NCBI GenBank assembly: GCA_036172665.1
Contig: CM069880.1
Location: forward strand, 9,178,501-9,242,500
From: Prosopocoilus inquinatus
Lineage: Eukaryota > Arthropoda > Insecta > Coleoptera > Lucanidae
Reading direction: 5' to 3'
Length of the DNA: 64,000 nucleotides
Positions within the stretch are counted from its first letter, which is position 1, and every line of letters begins with the position of its first letter. Of this stretch, positions 22,631 through 34,732 are shown in pieces. The notes below the pieces were generated by a model that saw only the letters and a list, made by a program, of their open reading frames with translations, ran no database searches and was not told the origin of the DNA. Position numbers and translations under genes: made by a program.

Positions 22631-23407
22631 TTCTCGATCTGACAGCTCCACGAATGTCAACAATTAAACGTCAGTCAGTGACAGTTGCTTACCAATATTA
22701 AAAAAAAAAACAAATTTGCATGGTCACTATTTTAAATTTAAACAATGCATTGCTATTTTAACTGAAACGGTAAAATCGAACATTTAGTCGCAACTTTTTA
22801 CTAGAATTAAAGTCAATTTAGTAATTTAAAATCATTTTTTGGAGGAGCGCCATCTACGGGACTTTCTCTGAAACCGCTTTATCTTCAAACCAAAACTTTC
22901 TAGAATGATTGCTAATTTTCAATTGTCGTTGTGTACATAGCATGTTTTTCGTCATTTCAAAATTTGTCGTACAATTCAAATTCGTTTTGCTAATGAATTG
23001 ATTTGAATTTAAAATTATCGGCCGAGTATGTTGTTTACTTCGGTGGGGATTAATGTTTACTTAACTTGGCAACACTGATTTCCTTTGACGTTATTTAAAA
23101 GTATGGCGTAAACAGCTTAGGGGACGCTGCTTGTGTTATCATTTAAGTTTTTTGTGTTATAAGTGTTATATGATAAGCAAGTAAGTGCTGATAAGATAAG
23201 TTCAATTTAAAAACCCGTTTGTTTTATTCCCGCATTTTCACTAAATCTTCACCGGCAAGAATTTGCTCTTGTGTGTACCTAATGTTGCCACTCCCATTGT
23301 TATGACTAACAGAAAACTCTTAATGAATACAATTTCACTTAATTGTTTTAAGTCCCGTGTGTAATGGTAATTAATTTCGTTTAAATATGATTATATTTTA
23401 GATTGTG
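22631..23407. promoter_or_regulatory. Divergent SCOC/Contactin 5' region
   Basis: The two start codons face away from each other across this interval, so both promoters should lie here. The Contactin start exon begins at an acceptor (23400-23401), so an upstream non-coding exon is expected. A CTCF-like motif (gcgccatctacggg, 22847-22860; one mismatch to CCASYAGRKGGCRS on the minus strand) lies between the genes. No core promoter element was identified with confidence. Confidence 0.45.
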
Positions 23408-26400
23408 ATGATACTTTTCATAGTCCTGTCAATCTGTGCATTTTCGTTCATTCAATTTACGAATGCACAGAGACTTTATGGTCCAGGTGATGATTATTAT
23501 TTTTATGACCAAGTTCACTGTCCACAACACTGGCTTCAATATCAGCAGTCATGTTACAGGTTCATCAAATCTCCATTGAGGTCTTTTAATGAATCGAGAA
23601 AAATTTGTCAGGCAAGTACAGCTTGATTAAATTTAATGAACGGGAGTAACGGATTTGTTTTAGACATTTTCAACTATCATAGGTGGTTCCGATTTGTTAT
23701 CACTTAACAGCCCTGAGGAACATGGCTTCATAATAAACCAACTGAACTGGCTGGATCCTCAACACAGAAAATGGTACATCGGGGCTTACCAACAGGGCCC
23801 CGATTATTGGGTGAACGCTGATGGTTCTCAATTGATAAACATGGAGAACGCATTTCTCCCCTTGCCAAGACGATACGGTGATGATTACCTGATATATGAT
23901 TTTGACAACGATCTTATGCATTGGGGCCTGCGTCCGGTTAGAGGCGATGAACCCTTTGTTTTTATATGTGAAGCAAATGTAGCCGACATTCAACAATTGG
24001 TCGATGATGATCGAACTTATACCTACGGGTTAGAAATTAACGATCCGAAGTTAATACCACGGGGGCCTTATTTTATTCAGCAACCGAAGGAAGTTACATT
24101 TGATGTATCTCGCAGAAATATGATTAATAATGTAGTACTAAGGTAAGCATTAAAACAGTAAATGTTTGAAAATGATTAATTAAAAAAATGATTTCAGTTG
24201 CTTAGCGGGGGGCTATCCGACACCTACATATCAATGGTTTAAAGAAGACTACGAAAGCGACAGGATTATTGCGCGCGAAATAAATCCTTTAAATGATTCG
24301 AGGTTTACTATTAGTGGTGGAATGTTGATTATTTTGAACCCTGAAGAGGTAATGATATGGAAATACGTGAATTTTTGATCATAAATCATTTGGTTTTTAG
24401 AAAAAAGATCGTGCCACATACCACTGTAAAGCAAGTAATAAATTCGGCACGATAATATCTGAGAGCGTTGCCTTAAATTTCGGTTACATACACGAATTCG
24501 TGTTAAAACGAGCACCGGAATCTGGAGATCACAATTGGGGGAAAGTAATTTATTGCGATCCCCCCAAATTTTTTGGCAGAGTCAATTATTATTGGTCACG
24601 TGATTATTTTCCTAATTTGGTTGAGGAAGATAAGCGCGTGTTTGTATCACATGATGGTGGCCTGTATTTTTCTGCTTTGGAAACAATCGATAGAGGAAGA
24701 TACAGCTGCAGCGTCCAAGCTGATTATTCTGATACGGGAAAAAGTGGGCCATTTTTTAATTTGATGGTCAATCCTCATTGTAAGCGTTTATTTTTAATAG
24801 ATCTCACTTCTTAATTGTGCGAAATATTTTTGTTTTATCACAGCTAGTTACGAGCAGCTGAAATTTGCTAATACCTTTCCAAAAATTTTCACGAATCCAC
24901 CCATTGCGGGTCATGAAGTCCGTTTGGAGTGTATGGCATTTGGATAGTAAGTGCCTTCGACTCTTACTTTTATTGGTTTACTCAAGTTTGCAATTTTCAG
25001 TCCCATACCGAGTTATAATTGGACACGTATTGGAGGAAACATTCCTAAATCGGCCAGATATCAAAGCTTCAATAGGGTCTTGTTAATTCCACGTGTTCAA
25101 ATCGAAGACCAAGGAGAATATGTCTGCACAATTTTTAATGATAAAGCAACTATACAGAAGAGCGTTATTTTAAACGTTCAGGGTACTTATTGGCATGGTT
25201 GTATCCGATTTTGTAATTTTTCTCGTTTTATTTTAGCCGAGCCAAATTTCACGATACCTTTGACAGATAAACACATAGACAGCAAAGGGGATTTGGTGTG
25301 GTTATGCGAAGCATTCGGCATTCCAGAAGTAAATTATACTTGGTGGAAAAATGGGCGACAATTGGGTAATTATTAATCACCGATTCTGTAGTTAATTTTA
25401 ATAATTAATTCAATTTTGCAGTAAGAGGTTACCTACCCCCTGAAGACGAGGGTCGAATAAGGATACAAGATAATGTAATGACGATTAGTTACTTGGATGA
25501 ATACAAAGATGCCGGCATGTATCAGTGTCGGGCATCCAACACTTTGAAGACGCGCTACTCTTCAGCTCAGCTGCGAGTGTTATCGTTTAGACCGTCATTT
25601 AAAAAGCACCCCTTGGAACCGGAGACATACGCAGCTGAACAGGGCAATGTTACCATTGTATGCAATCCAGAAGCAGCTCCGAAACCAAAATTTCTGTGGA
25701 AGAAAGACGGCAATGTAATCGGTAATTGTTGTGTGTTTTAAATTTCTATCGTGTGTGAACTCTTCGATAATTTAGGACCCGGTGGCCATCGCCGTATACT
25801 CGAGAATGGCAATTTAGTTATCAGCCCGGTGTCCAGAGATGATGAGGGTGTATATACATGCAGTGCAAGTAATGAGCTTGGCTTGGATGAATCTCGAGGT
25901 CGCCTCATTGTTCTACGTGAGTTTCTGCACATTCAAGAAAAAGATCACTTATGTTAACTTGTTTTACACAGGTGGACCTCGCATGGTTGAAACATTGCGA
26001 CCGAGAATAGTGACAGCTGTTGGTCAGACTTTTAGTTTATACTGTGAGGCATCCATTGAGGAGCTTTTAGATATCGCATACATCTGGAAGCACAACAGAT
26101 TACTTATTAGAGATTTCGATATTATACACTCAAGCAACCGCATTGTAAGCTTCAGCTTGAAATTCAAGTGAATTCTTTTAAGCCTTATGTATTTTAGGTA
26201 ATCAACGCTGGACATTTGACGATTATAAATTCCACCTTCCCTGATGCCGGGGAGTACGAATGTGTAGTGAAATCCGCTGTTGGTAAAGTCTCATCAAAAT
26301 CAATCGTTATAATTGAAGGCCCCCCCGGACCACCTGGTATATTTAAATTTCGCATGCCCACAAAATTATTGCATTTATTTTTAAATATTAATCAACAGGT

Positions 26401-28018
26401 GGTGTACAAGTGGGAACCTTAAAGAAGAACTTCGTGGTACTTTATTGGACAGACGGTGCATCACATGGTCGGCCAATTCTTCGATACACCGTTTCCGGTC
26501 GCACAAACTGGAATGACACTTGGCTGAATCTAACACATGCAGTCTACGCAAAAGAAATTGATCGTTACACAGGTAGAAAGAAGGCCGACATTGATTTAAT
26601 ACTGACCCCCTGGTCAACGTATGAGTTTAGAATTTCTGCTTGGAATGAACTTGGGTTGGGTTTACCCAGTGCACCTAGTCCTCGTCATTCAACTCCTCCC
26701 GATCAACCTTACATTGCCCCGGAAAATGTGGGTGGAGGAGGAGGAAAGATGGGAGACCTTACGATTACCTGGACGCCGTTGCGGCCAGAGCAACACAACG
26801 GACCAGGAATTCATTATAAAGTATTTTGGAAGCAACGAGAAAATGAAACTGAGTTCCAATCAAGGTTACTCAAAGAACAAGGAAATATTGGAAAGTTTGT
26901 TGCAACTGACACGCCTTACTACACTGAATATATTGTAAAAGTGCAGGTATTATACGATACGGCAATTTATTTTGTGGAAGGTAATTTTGTTCCATTTGTT
27001 AGAGTATCAATGATATTGGTCAGGGACCAATCAGCAGTGAACGGATTATATATTCTGCGGAACAAAAACCATTGGTCGCACCACAATTGGTGGTGGCATA
27101 TTCTTATAACTCGACGGCTCTGAATGTTACATGGAAACCGCTTGAAAATACAAGAGAAATTGTTAGAGGTAAACTCATTGGGCACAGAGTAAGTTACTTC
27201 AGATGTTCACCAATAACAATTTAATCCGCCAAATTTATGTAGCTTAAATACTGGAGAAGTGACAATGTGGAAGAGGATGCCATTTATTATCTGTCAAGGA
27301 CAACCAGACCGTGGGCACTTATCGTTGGTTTACAACCAGATACGTACTATTTTGTTGAGGTGATGGCCTATAATGGAGCAGGTGAAGGTCCTGAAAGTCA
27401 ATATCATAAAGGTATGTCACTTTTTCTCAACAGAAAACATTCACCCATGTTATTTGATAATTTTAGAACGTACATACAAAAAGGCACCGCAAAAACCACC
27501 ATCATCAGTCCGAATATTTGGTGTAAACCCATCAACTGTCCGAGTTATTTGGCGGTATGTTCAACCATCACCTGATGAAGAACCTTTGCAAGGTTACAAG
27601 GTGAATTTTCACTAATTTTCAATTAGTTGCAATCATGAAATTACATATTATTTTTGTGCTAGATTCGAATATGGGAAGTGGATCAAGATATAAGCACGGC
27701 AAACGACACTGTCATACCTGTAGGGGGTAAATTAGAAGCGTACATAAATAATCTGTCTCCGGGTAAAACGTATCGCATGAGAGTGTTAGCATATTCTAAT
27801 GGAGGAGATGGTCGCATGAGTTCTCCGGCTCTTACTTTCCAAATGGGTTAGTGCTTAGGTGAAGTTAAAACGTTTTTTATGTAAGCAAAAAATTATTTGT
27901 TCTTCTAGGTGCTCCTGATGTGTACGGTAGCGGATCAAGCCCGACGTCAGAAACGATCTCTATCATTTTCACAATTGCCTTAGCCACGATCATCTACGCA
28001 CTTTTTCAAGATGTATAG
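23408..28018 (+). CDS. Cont: Contactin, GPI-anchored lectin/Ig/FN3 adhesion protein, 1236 aa, 17 coding exons
   Basis: Insect Contactin, a septate-junction adhesion protein acting with Neurexin IV and Neuroglian. Exons: 23408-23611, 23664-24142, 24198-24348, 24401-24779, 24844-24946, 25001-25182, 25237-25365, 25422-25721, 25776-25916, 25972-26144, 26198-26336, 26399-26946, 27003-27188, 27243-27411, 27467-27600, 27663-27846, 27909-28018; 1237 codons in phase. Signal peptide (MILFIVLSICAFSF), C-type-lectin-like domain (about 37-190; CPQHWLQYQQSCYRF), six Ig domains with D-x-G-x-Y-x-C signatures (for example DQGEYVCTI, DAGMYQCRA, DEGVYTCSA, DAGEYECVV), four fibronectin III domains and a hydrophobic C-terminus without a cytoplasmic tail (a GPI signal). 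The lectin domain distinguishes arthropod Contactin from the vertebrate proteins. Intron 1 is GC-AG. AATAAA lies at 28161-28166. Confidence 0.97.
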
Positions 28019-30043
28019 TAGCAATTAAAAAAAAATAATAATTAGAAATTCAAACATTCCCACCTGCTGTGCCTCCGTCATCATTTTCTCATATGGTGTA
28101 CAAATTTTCAGTGCATTAGCTAAATGAGACTGAGACGAGCAGTTTGTTTTTAATAATCGAAATAAAAGCAAAGCTGTTAACAGCAATTCTCAAACTCTCT
28201 CATTCCACGAACATCAAAAACTTCCGGGGAGTTTGAGAAATGCTGAATTACGTCATTGTGTACAGTAATCTTCGTTTATAGATTCTTCTTACAACAGTAG
28301 CTATAAGTACCTGCATGTACAACAAGTCGGCAGACGAAGCAAGTGGTGACGTTTCTTTCGTTGGCAGATCTTTTATATTTATATTGTTGACATGTATTTT
28401 AAAACGACAACTTAATTCCGTCCAACACAACTCATTTTGTTGTTATTATACATTTTTTTTTATAGAATAAGCCTAGTAATTAATTAATTAATCTCTCGAT
28501 TTCTAATGTAATATTTTTATCATTAAAATTAATTTTTGTATGTGTCGACTTTTAGTCATTGCCTAAAATCTAAAATTAAGAGACCAACTAGAACCACAGT
28601 GGACAAAATAAAAGTCTTTTATAGGAATATCAAATCTTGCATAGTATCAAATTGAAATTTTGAAATCAAAAAGGTTGACTGTTCTGTCAGTGATGACTGT
28701 CATGAATAGGAATCTAAATAATTTCAAATGCTACATATTACGTAGAAAGTTAAAAAATATGCAAAATTCAAGTTGAATATCAAAGGTGGCTTTGAACATG
28801 GAAATTAAATACCAAACTGCAGAGTGGACTAATTTATTTTCACCATTAAAAAACTAGTCCGTCATTCTTTGTATTAAAGCTTTTAACGCATTTTTATCTG
28901 TAGTAATTAAATAAGGCACCATAAGTGCTATAATTTGACATTTCTACGAGTCTTACAGAACGAGGTCTTGAGGGCGATGAATTTTTTGTTGCGCATGACT
29001 GTACTTATAAACGTTTTGAAACGTTTTTCAAACCTCATAGATCAACATTGCTGTGAGCCACTTACCACAATATATTTAACAAAATAGATTTTAGAAACAT
29101 CAAGGACATGTTAAAACACCGGAATTCTATCGCTAAAAGTAGATAAATGGAATTAATTCACTTACATTTTTTCTGCTCGTTGCTTCACCGAACATCCCAA
29201 TCCCAAAGTAAGTTTTCCTCGCGTTAACTAAAACTGCACTACCCGATTAATGTCTCGTTTGGATGTATTACCATTGTTAATGCTAAATAAACACACACAT
29301 TCGTTCTAAACACAAACACAAAACCGCGCAAACTTTTCAATCAACGGATGTAAACGAACCGCCATATTGTGGAATACGACGGAACACGATCCAAGCCGAA
29401 GAGGTGACTTCCGTCAAAATAAAGCGCATTGTCCATAAACTCATTTCTTTATACATATAGACGTATCTTTATGTTCATTAATTTCTTCGCGTTGTTATCA
29501 GGTTGTTATGTGGTTGTACAAACAAGTCGTTTTTATTAATTAGTAGTTTCATGGTGTATCGATGTACACCATTTTTTTATCAAACGATTTGTCCACCGGT
29601 TGGAGGAAATATAACCATACCTGAGAGGCTGTTGTTTCAAGGCGAAAATAAATATTTTTAAAGTTATTGGCTGTGGCTAAAATCGAGTTTCAGAATGAAA
29701 TTTAGATTAGATTAGATTCACAGAAAAATGCTAGCCAACTTAGTTTTAAGCCAAGAAATTTATACCATCCAGAAGTAAATTTCAAAACGAATCGGACGTC
29801 TCTGACGAAAGATAATTTTTGTATTCATAAGAACTTCAAAACACCCAAAAATTAATGAATTAAGTAAAGATCTGACTGAGTGTTGCAAATTATGAAATAA
29901 CTAGATTTAATACCTAATCACATGTCAAAATTAAAGTTTTCTACCAAATTGTTTTCGCCGTTTGCACTCGTTACTCGAGAAAATCACGAAGTGGCTGACA
30001 TCTAGTGAAAGTTTTGTGAAGGTCCTTATAATAAGGAAAACAT

Positions 30044-30544
30044 TAGTGTTGTTAAATTACTGGTAATTTATTTTTAATGTTATCTTACCGGTAATGTTAC
30101 CGTAATATTACCAATTACGGCTCAAGTGACGACATCTCGCGCCGGAGTTACCAATTACACTTTTAACTCAAAATTTCTGATTAATTTGATATTGGATACA
30201 CATTATATTTTTGTTTTTTGTTAATAATAAGGTTTCCAAAATCTAATAGTACGTATTTCCACTAAATAAATTCACATGTAAACGAAAAACATTTTAGGAT
30301 ATGAAATATTTATTTATTCTTTTTAGTATTTACGTAATTACGTTTTTCTTAAGTAATCAAAAATATTCATCGACCATTTCTTTCATCGGTTTACTTGCAT
30401 TTTTAAGTAAGTGTGCAACTTGAAATTACTTGAAATTATGTTGACAAATGAGATAACAAACGGTAACAAATGAATGTTACCTTATCGGTAATATTGGAAA
30501 TTTACCGTAAGGTAATGTGGTAATATTACCGACTCACAACACTA
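30044..30544. mobile_element. hAT-type MITE with perfect 8-bp target duplication
   Basis: The element begins TAGTGTTGT and ends ACAACACTA, and is flanked on both sides by gaaaacat (30036-30043 and 30545-30552), the 8-bp duplication expected of hAT transposition. Subterminal parts are rich in ggtaat/attacc motifs. No transposase; 501 bp. Confidence 0.92.
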
Positions 30545-30808
30545 GAAAACATTTGGTTAACCTATAAAAATATTAAATTGTAATACTTGTGAGTTTTGTG
30601 ACGCTTCCGTACTTTTACCATAACTTACACATAATAATAAAACTAACAAAAAGCATTGATGGATTCAATATAACAAGTTATGCTGAATAACATTAATGAC
30701 AGCTTACAGCTGTTTGTTTTCCTTATTTTAGAAACACCAGCTGTTGATTACTGATTTTTGCGAATCCATCAGTGACGTCATTGCATCAAGTTCCACCACT
30801 GATGCTTT

Positions 30809-30930
30809 AATGGCCGCGTTCAGCGGCTGAGTTGCTTACTCAGCAATCGTTTGTGATTGGCTCACATTGAGGTAATAGCCGATCACAAACAATTGCTGAG
30901 TAAGCAACTCTCCCACTGAACGCGCCCATT
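30809..30930. repeat. Hairpin with 54-bp arms
   Basis: 30809-30862 pairs with 30877-30930 (gttgcttactcagcaat against attgctgagtaagcaac) with a few mismatches and a 14-nt loop. Foldback MITE. Confidence 0.9.
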
Positions 30931-31050
30931 CACAAATTTGAGTTGAAATAAAGAGCACGCCCTATATTTTTAAATGGGACGTTGTTTTCTTGAAAATGAA
31001 GTAAAAAAGATATCCACGTCACTGATCCTTTCAATCTCAAATTTGTAGAG

Positions 31051-31512
31051 ATGGGACAGGGAATGAACCCGGTGCATTGAAAGCACCCTTAGGGTGCATT
31101 AAACAGGGTGCATACATGAATGTACCGGATGCATTCAAAAATTTAAATTTCCCGCGCATATCGAACCAGAAATAACCTTTTCTTAATATTATTTAATTGT
31201 TTGCAGGTGGTTTACAGGGTTTAATTTTTCATAGTGTGTGGTGAATAGTTGAATAGTAAACTTTTAAGTTTAAGCGAAAGCTTTATAGCTTAGCATCTGA
31301 GCAAAAGAGTAAGTTTTTGAAATTAACGTTACAAAATAATTTTCTAGCGATAGTCCATACAAAAAATATTGTATTTGGTGTAATTTTGAAGCATCTTTTA
31401 TGTCTTATGTAAATATAGGCAACCGAGCAATGCAATCAAGGCACCGGGTGCATTGTGGGTGCATTCCGTGATTCCACCGGTGCAGACTATTGCACCGGGT
31501 GGAATCCCATCC
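31051..31512. repeat. Imperfect foldback with repeated caccgggtgcatt motifs
   Basis: The left end gatgggacagggaatgaacc followed by cggtgca mirrors the right end tgcaccgggtggaatcccat. The ggtgcatt motif recurs five or more times near each end and not in the middle. Sequences just outside (acaaatttg-gttgaaataaag) are repeated near 30935 and 31512. Confidence 0.6.
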
Positions 31513-32588
31513 ACAAATTTGCGTTGAAATAAAGAAAGAACATGCTCTACGTTGCCCGTTCAAGGTCAGGAACACGAGCCGCTTACTTTCAAAAAGAATG
31601 CCGAGTACCAACACCTCTGCACGGTCATCTGAGCGCGGCTAATGAATCTAATGATTATGAAACATAAATACAAATATATAGGGTTTTTTTTTAATGACGT
31701 TTCTTCTTTAGAATATTCAAAATTTTAAGAATTAATAATGTTTTATTTATTTATGTACGGAAACACTTACGTTTGAAGTTCTAAATGCCAACGGTAGATA
31801 GCGCTATAATGCCGTAGCCATTTTGAAATCCTAAATTAGGCGGGAATTTAAAATGGTGCAAATTAACGTTACGATTAACGTTAATTTGGTAACATAGGAA
31901 GAAGACGTGATTTTTAAAATCATTTGAATGTCTGCGTGTTTGAATTGCATGATATTTTATTGGTACTAGTTGGAGTCATTAGAATGTGTGTGTCAATATT
32001 TTTGTTTATGTAAAGGTAATTGTTTACTATGTACAAGTAATTTTGTTTACTAGGCGTTCCTTTTATCAGCGTGTGAACTGAATGACGAAACTATTTAGGC
32101 AAAGGGGATATTTTGGTCGGTGCAGAAGTAGACGCAACTTGTTCATAAAATAAAATAAAATAAAAACTTTTGTGTTTGTGTTTAGATTGAAGCGTATCAG
32201 AGCGATAAGAACGTCATCTTTACCATATATACATCGCATTTGCAATAATGGGAATTACGCAGTTTCGTCAGAGGCGCACGGGAAGTGGCCGTGTCTGAAG
32301 TTACAAACGCAGGAGATCACTTTGATTTCGTTGTAAACGAAAAGGTATTTTGGTTTTAATTCTTTTCGTAAAACATATCGCACGGCAGTTGTTTAGTTTG
32401 AATGTTTTTTTTTTTTGTGCGAGGAGATCAGTGTTTGGTTTGGTTAACTATCAGCTGACGGATTTTGAACCGATTCTGTGATCGTCGTCGTTCCTAGCAG
32501 CAATCAGCTTAGTATTATGTGCGTTCATTTTATTTATTTTTTCCATCGTATCAATTAATTATCACGTCGATAAACAAAAAGCACTATC

Positions 32589-34732
32589 ATGCCTTCTAAA
32601 CAACGCAAAATTGCAGTAATGGGCTATAGATCAGTAGGTCAGTACACAATTCGTGCAAATTCGGAAAAACCCACTGTAATTATCTGTGTTCAACAGGAAA
32701 ATCATCTCTCAGCATTCAGTTCGTGGAAGGACAGTTTGTTGATTCTTATGATCCCACTATTGAAAACAGTAAGCCAGCTGACTCTATTTTTATATGTGTA
32801 ACTTGATATCTGCCTGCCTTTTCAGCTTTCGTTAAAACCACTCGGGTTAATTCTCAGGAATATGAATTAAAATTAGTTGATACGGCTGGTCAAGACGAGT
32901 ACTCGATTTTCCCTTCCGATTATAGCATAGACGTTCACGGTTACGTATTAGTTTACAGCATAACTAGTTCAAAGTCGTTCGACGTCGTCAAATTAATTTA
33001 CGAGAAACTCCTAGACATAACCGGCAAAGGACAGTAAGTCCAATTCGTCCTTCGCTAATCTGTCGATTAATTCTTCGTTCTTCCTTAGCGTTCCAGTCGT
33101 ATTAGTCGGCAATAAAACTGATCTGCACATGGAGAGGATGATTTCTTCTGAAGAAGGAAAGAGGTTGGCCGATGATTGGAAAGCCGTGTTCTTAGAAACC
33201 TCGGCTAAACAAAACGCGGTATGGCCCGCACTTTATTTCATATTTCTGTTTAACACTAACCAGCCTGTTTAATCTCCAGGTCCTGTACATAACAAAGCCC
33301 CACTTTAGCCTGCACTCATTCCTTTCCTTACCAAAATCTCCTAAATACCTAATACAAGAAGTGGTAATGAAAATAACACTGATTTTAAAATAAGCAGCAT
33401 TGGCTCGGATTTACACAAATTAACACAGACCTTGGCCCTTGAGGATTTAAGTCGTGAAGCTTTGTAATTGCAATAAAACTTCAAAGAATTTTACCATAAA
33501 AAAAATTCTTTTTATTTACATGTCTGTTTCAGTCCCCAAAAACACTCCAATCCAATCCTAACTTTACGCATGTCAAAATGATATCACTTTGCACACTAAC
33601 ACCACAAAGAAAAACTGGAAAAAAGAAAACTGCTTGACGTAAAATAAAAAAAAGAAGGCCTTGGAAGTGAAAACGTCGTATATATTCAAAGTTGGGCGAA
33701 TTTTTTTAATGCAAAAATAAACACAGACCTTGCCTTTGGTTTGTTTTTATAAAAAAAAATATTTGCGCAATACAATATTAACGATCCGACACTGTGTACA
33801 ACGATGCTCACCATAAATGATACCATTTGACAGTTTCGCAGCCCTTACGCTGAATGTTCTTAAGGGTGTGGTTCGCATGCAGGAGTATCATTTAAGTTGA
33901 GCATCGTAGTACATGTAGATTTAAGAGACAGGGTGGGGGAAGTTGGGTTTGGTTCGTAAACAAAATTATTTAAAGTAATTTACAATAACGACTTCATTCC
34001 AATCTTTTCCCCTTGCTGTCTAAACTATCTAATTTCCTTTTAGCTGCGTTTTGCCACAAATCTTACCTCAGATCACCTAAACGTCATTTCTGTTGGAATG
34101 AATAAGCAACGTTGAACTGAGATTTCCACCTCTAACCTTGCCACTGGGGCACTCCCATTAGTTGCTAAGTCGAAATGTACATCCAAACTTACTTGTTCAT
34201 GCTAACGGAAGTGACGTTTATCTGATCTGAGATGAGATTTGTGGCAAAAGGAAAGCACTTTTTAGCTGGGTTCGGATAATCAGTTCCATGCGCACTATTA
34301 ACTCCTTTTGCCTCACTTTTACTTGTGCGAAAAGAGAGACAAAATTGCACTATTTACTCCTTTCGCAATTTTGTCTCTCTTTTCGCACAAGTAAAAGTAA
34401 GGCAAAAGGAGTAAATAGTGTGCATGGAATTGATCATCCTTTATAAGTCAAATCTGAACGGCAACGTCGCAAAACTACCTTGACTTACCTTAAACGATGT
34501 TGCAATTCAGATGTTTTAACTAACGTTCATGATTTTTCATTCTGTTTTATAATACCGGATCGTCGAATTTGTAATTCGTTTCGACTGTAGGTTAAATATG
34601 ATTAAAAATGTGATGTTAATGACTTGTTTATTTTGATTGCAGTCGGTGTCTGACATATTTCACATTCTACTGACGGAGATTGAGAAGGCAGACGGAAACG
34701 TGAACGAAAAATCCAACTGTTCAATATCGTAA
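32589..34732 (+). CDS. Rheb: Rheb small GTPase, 182 aa, 5 exons
   Basis: Ras-family GTPase that activates TORC1 at lysosomal membranes and is switched off by TSC1/2. Exons 32589-32637, 32697-32768, 32826-33033, 33089-33218, 34643-34732; 183 codons in phase. Diagnostic sequence: P-loop GYRSVGKS at 12-19 with the Rheb-typical Arg at the Ras Gly12 site, effector loop YDPTIENTF with T37, DTAGQ at 59-63, NKTD base-specificity motif, ETSAK, and a C-terminal CSIS CaaX box for farnesylation. The first three introns are short, while the last is 1.42 kb because two MITEs and a 75-bp-arm hairpin sit in it. A polyadenylation signal lies at 34796-34801. Confidence 0.97.
33797..33912. mobile_element. MITE of the GCTCAACTTAAATGATAC family in the last Rheb intron
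   Basis: Ends gtacaacgatgctcaccat and gttgagcatcgtagtac are inverted. It is nearly identical in reverse orientation to 9925-10041, including cctgcatgcgaaccacaccc in the interior. Confidence 0.85.
34049..34249. mobile_element. 201-bp MITE in the last Rheb intron
   Basis: The left end ttttgccacaaatct is inverted at the right end agatttgtggcaaaa, and the pairing continues imperfectly inward (cagatca-cctaaacgtca against tgacgtttatctgatctg). No coding content. Confidence 0.8.
34274..34439. repeat. Long hairpin with 75-bp arms in the last Rheb intron
   Basis: 34274-34348 is the reverse complement of 34365-34439 with only a few differences (aactccttttgcctcacttt against aaagtaaggcaaaaggagta), around a 16-nt loop. 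It would be spliced out as intron RNA capable of forming a long duplex. Confidence 0.93.

Larger units (their letters stand above)
28988..31862. mobile_element. Dispersed repeat, copy A, interrupted by younger insertions
   Basis: 28988-29452 matches 37031-37496 almost base for base (gttgcgcatgactgta, tcgctaaaagtagataaatg, ctcgttgcttcaccgaacat), and 31622-31862 matches 37736-37980 (cggtcatctgagcgcgg; taaattaggcgggaattt). The 2.2 kb in between in this copy is replaced by about 240 bp in the other, largely because of insertions here. No protein-coding capacity and no clear terminal repeats. Confidence 0.75.
28019..32588. other. Intergenic region Contactin-Rheb, mostly nested repeats
   Basis: No coding exon recognised. 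About 28988-29452 and 31622-31862 belong to a dispersed repeat also found at 37031-37980. Between these parts sit a hAT MITE (30044-30544), a hairpin (30809-30930) and a foldback with caccgggtgca motifs (31051-31512). The stretch 31870-32588 probably includes the Rheb promoter and 5' untranslated region. Confidence 0.6.
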
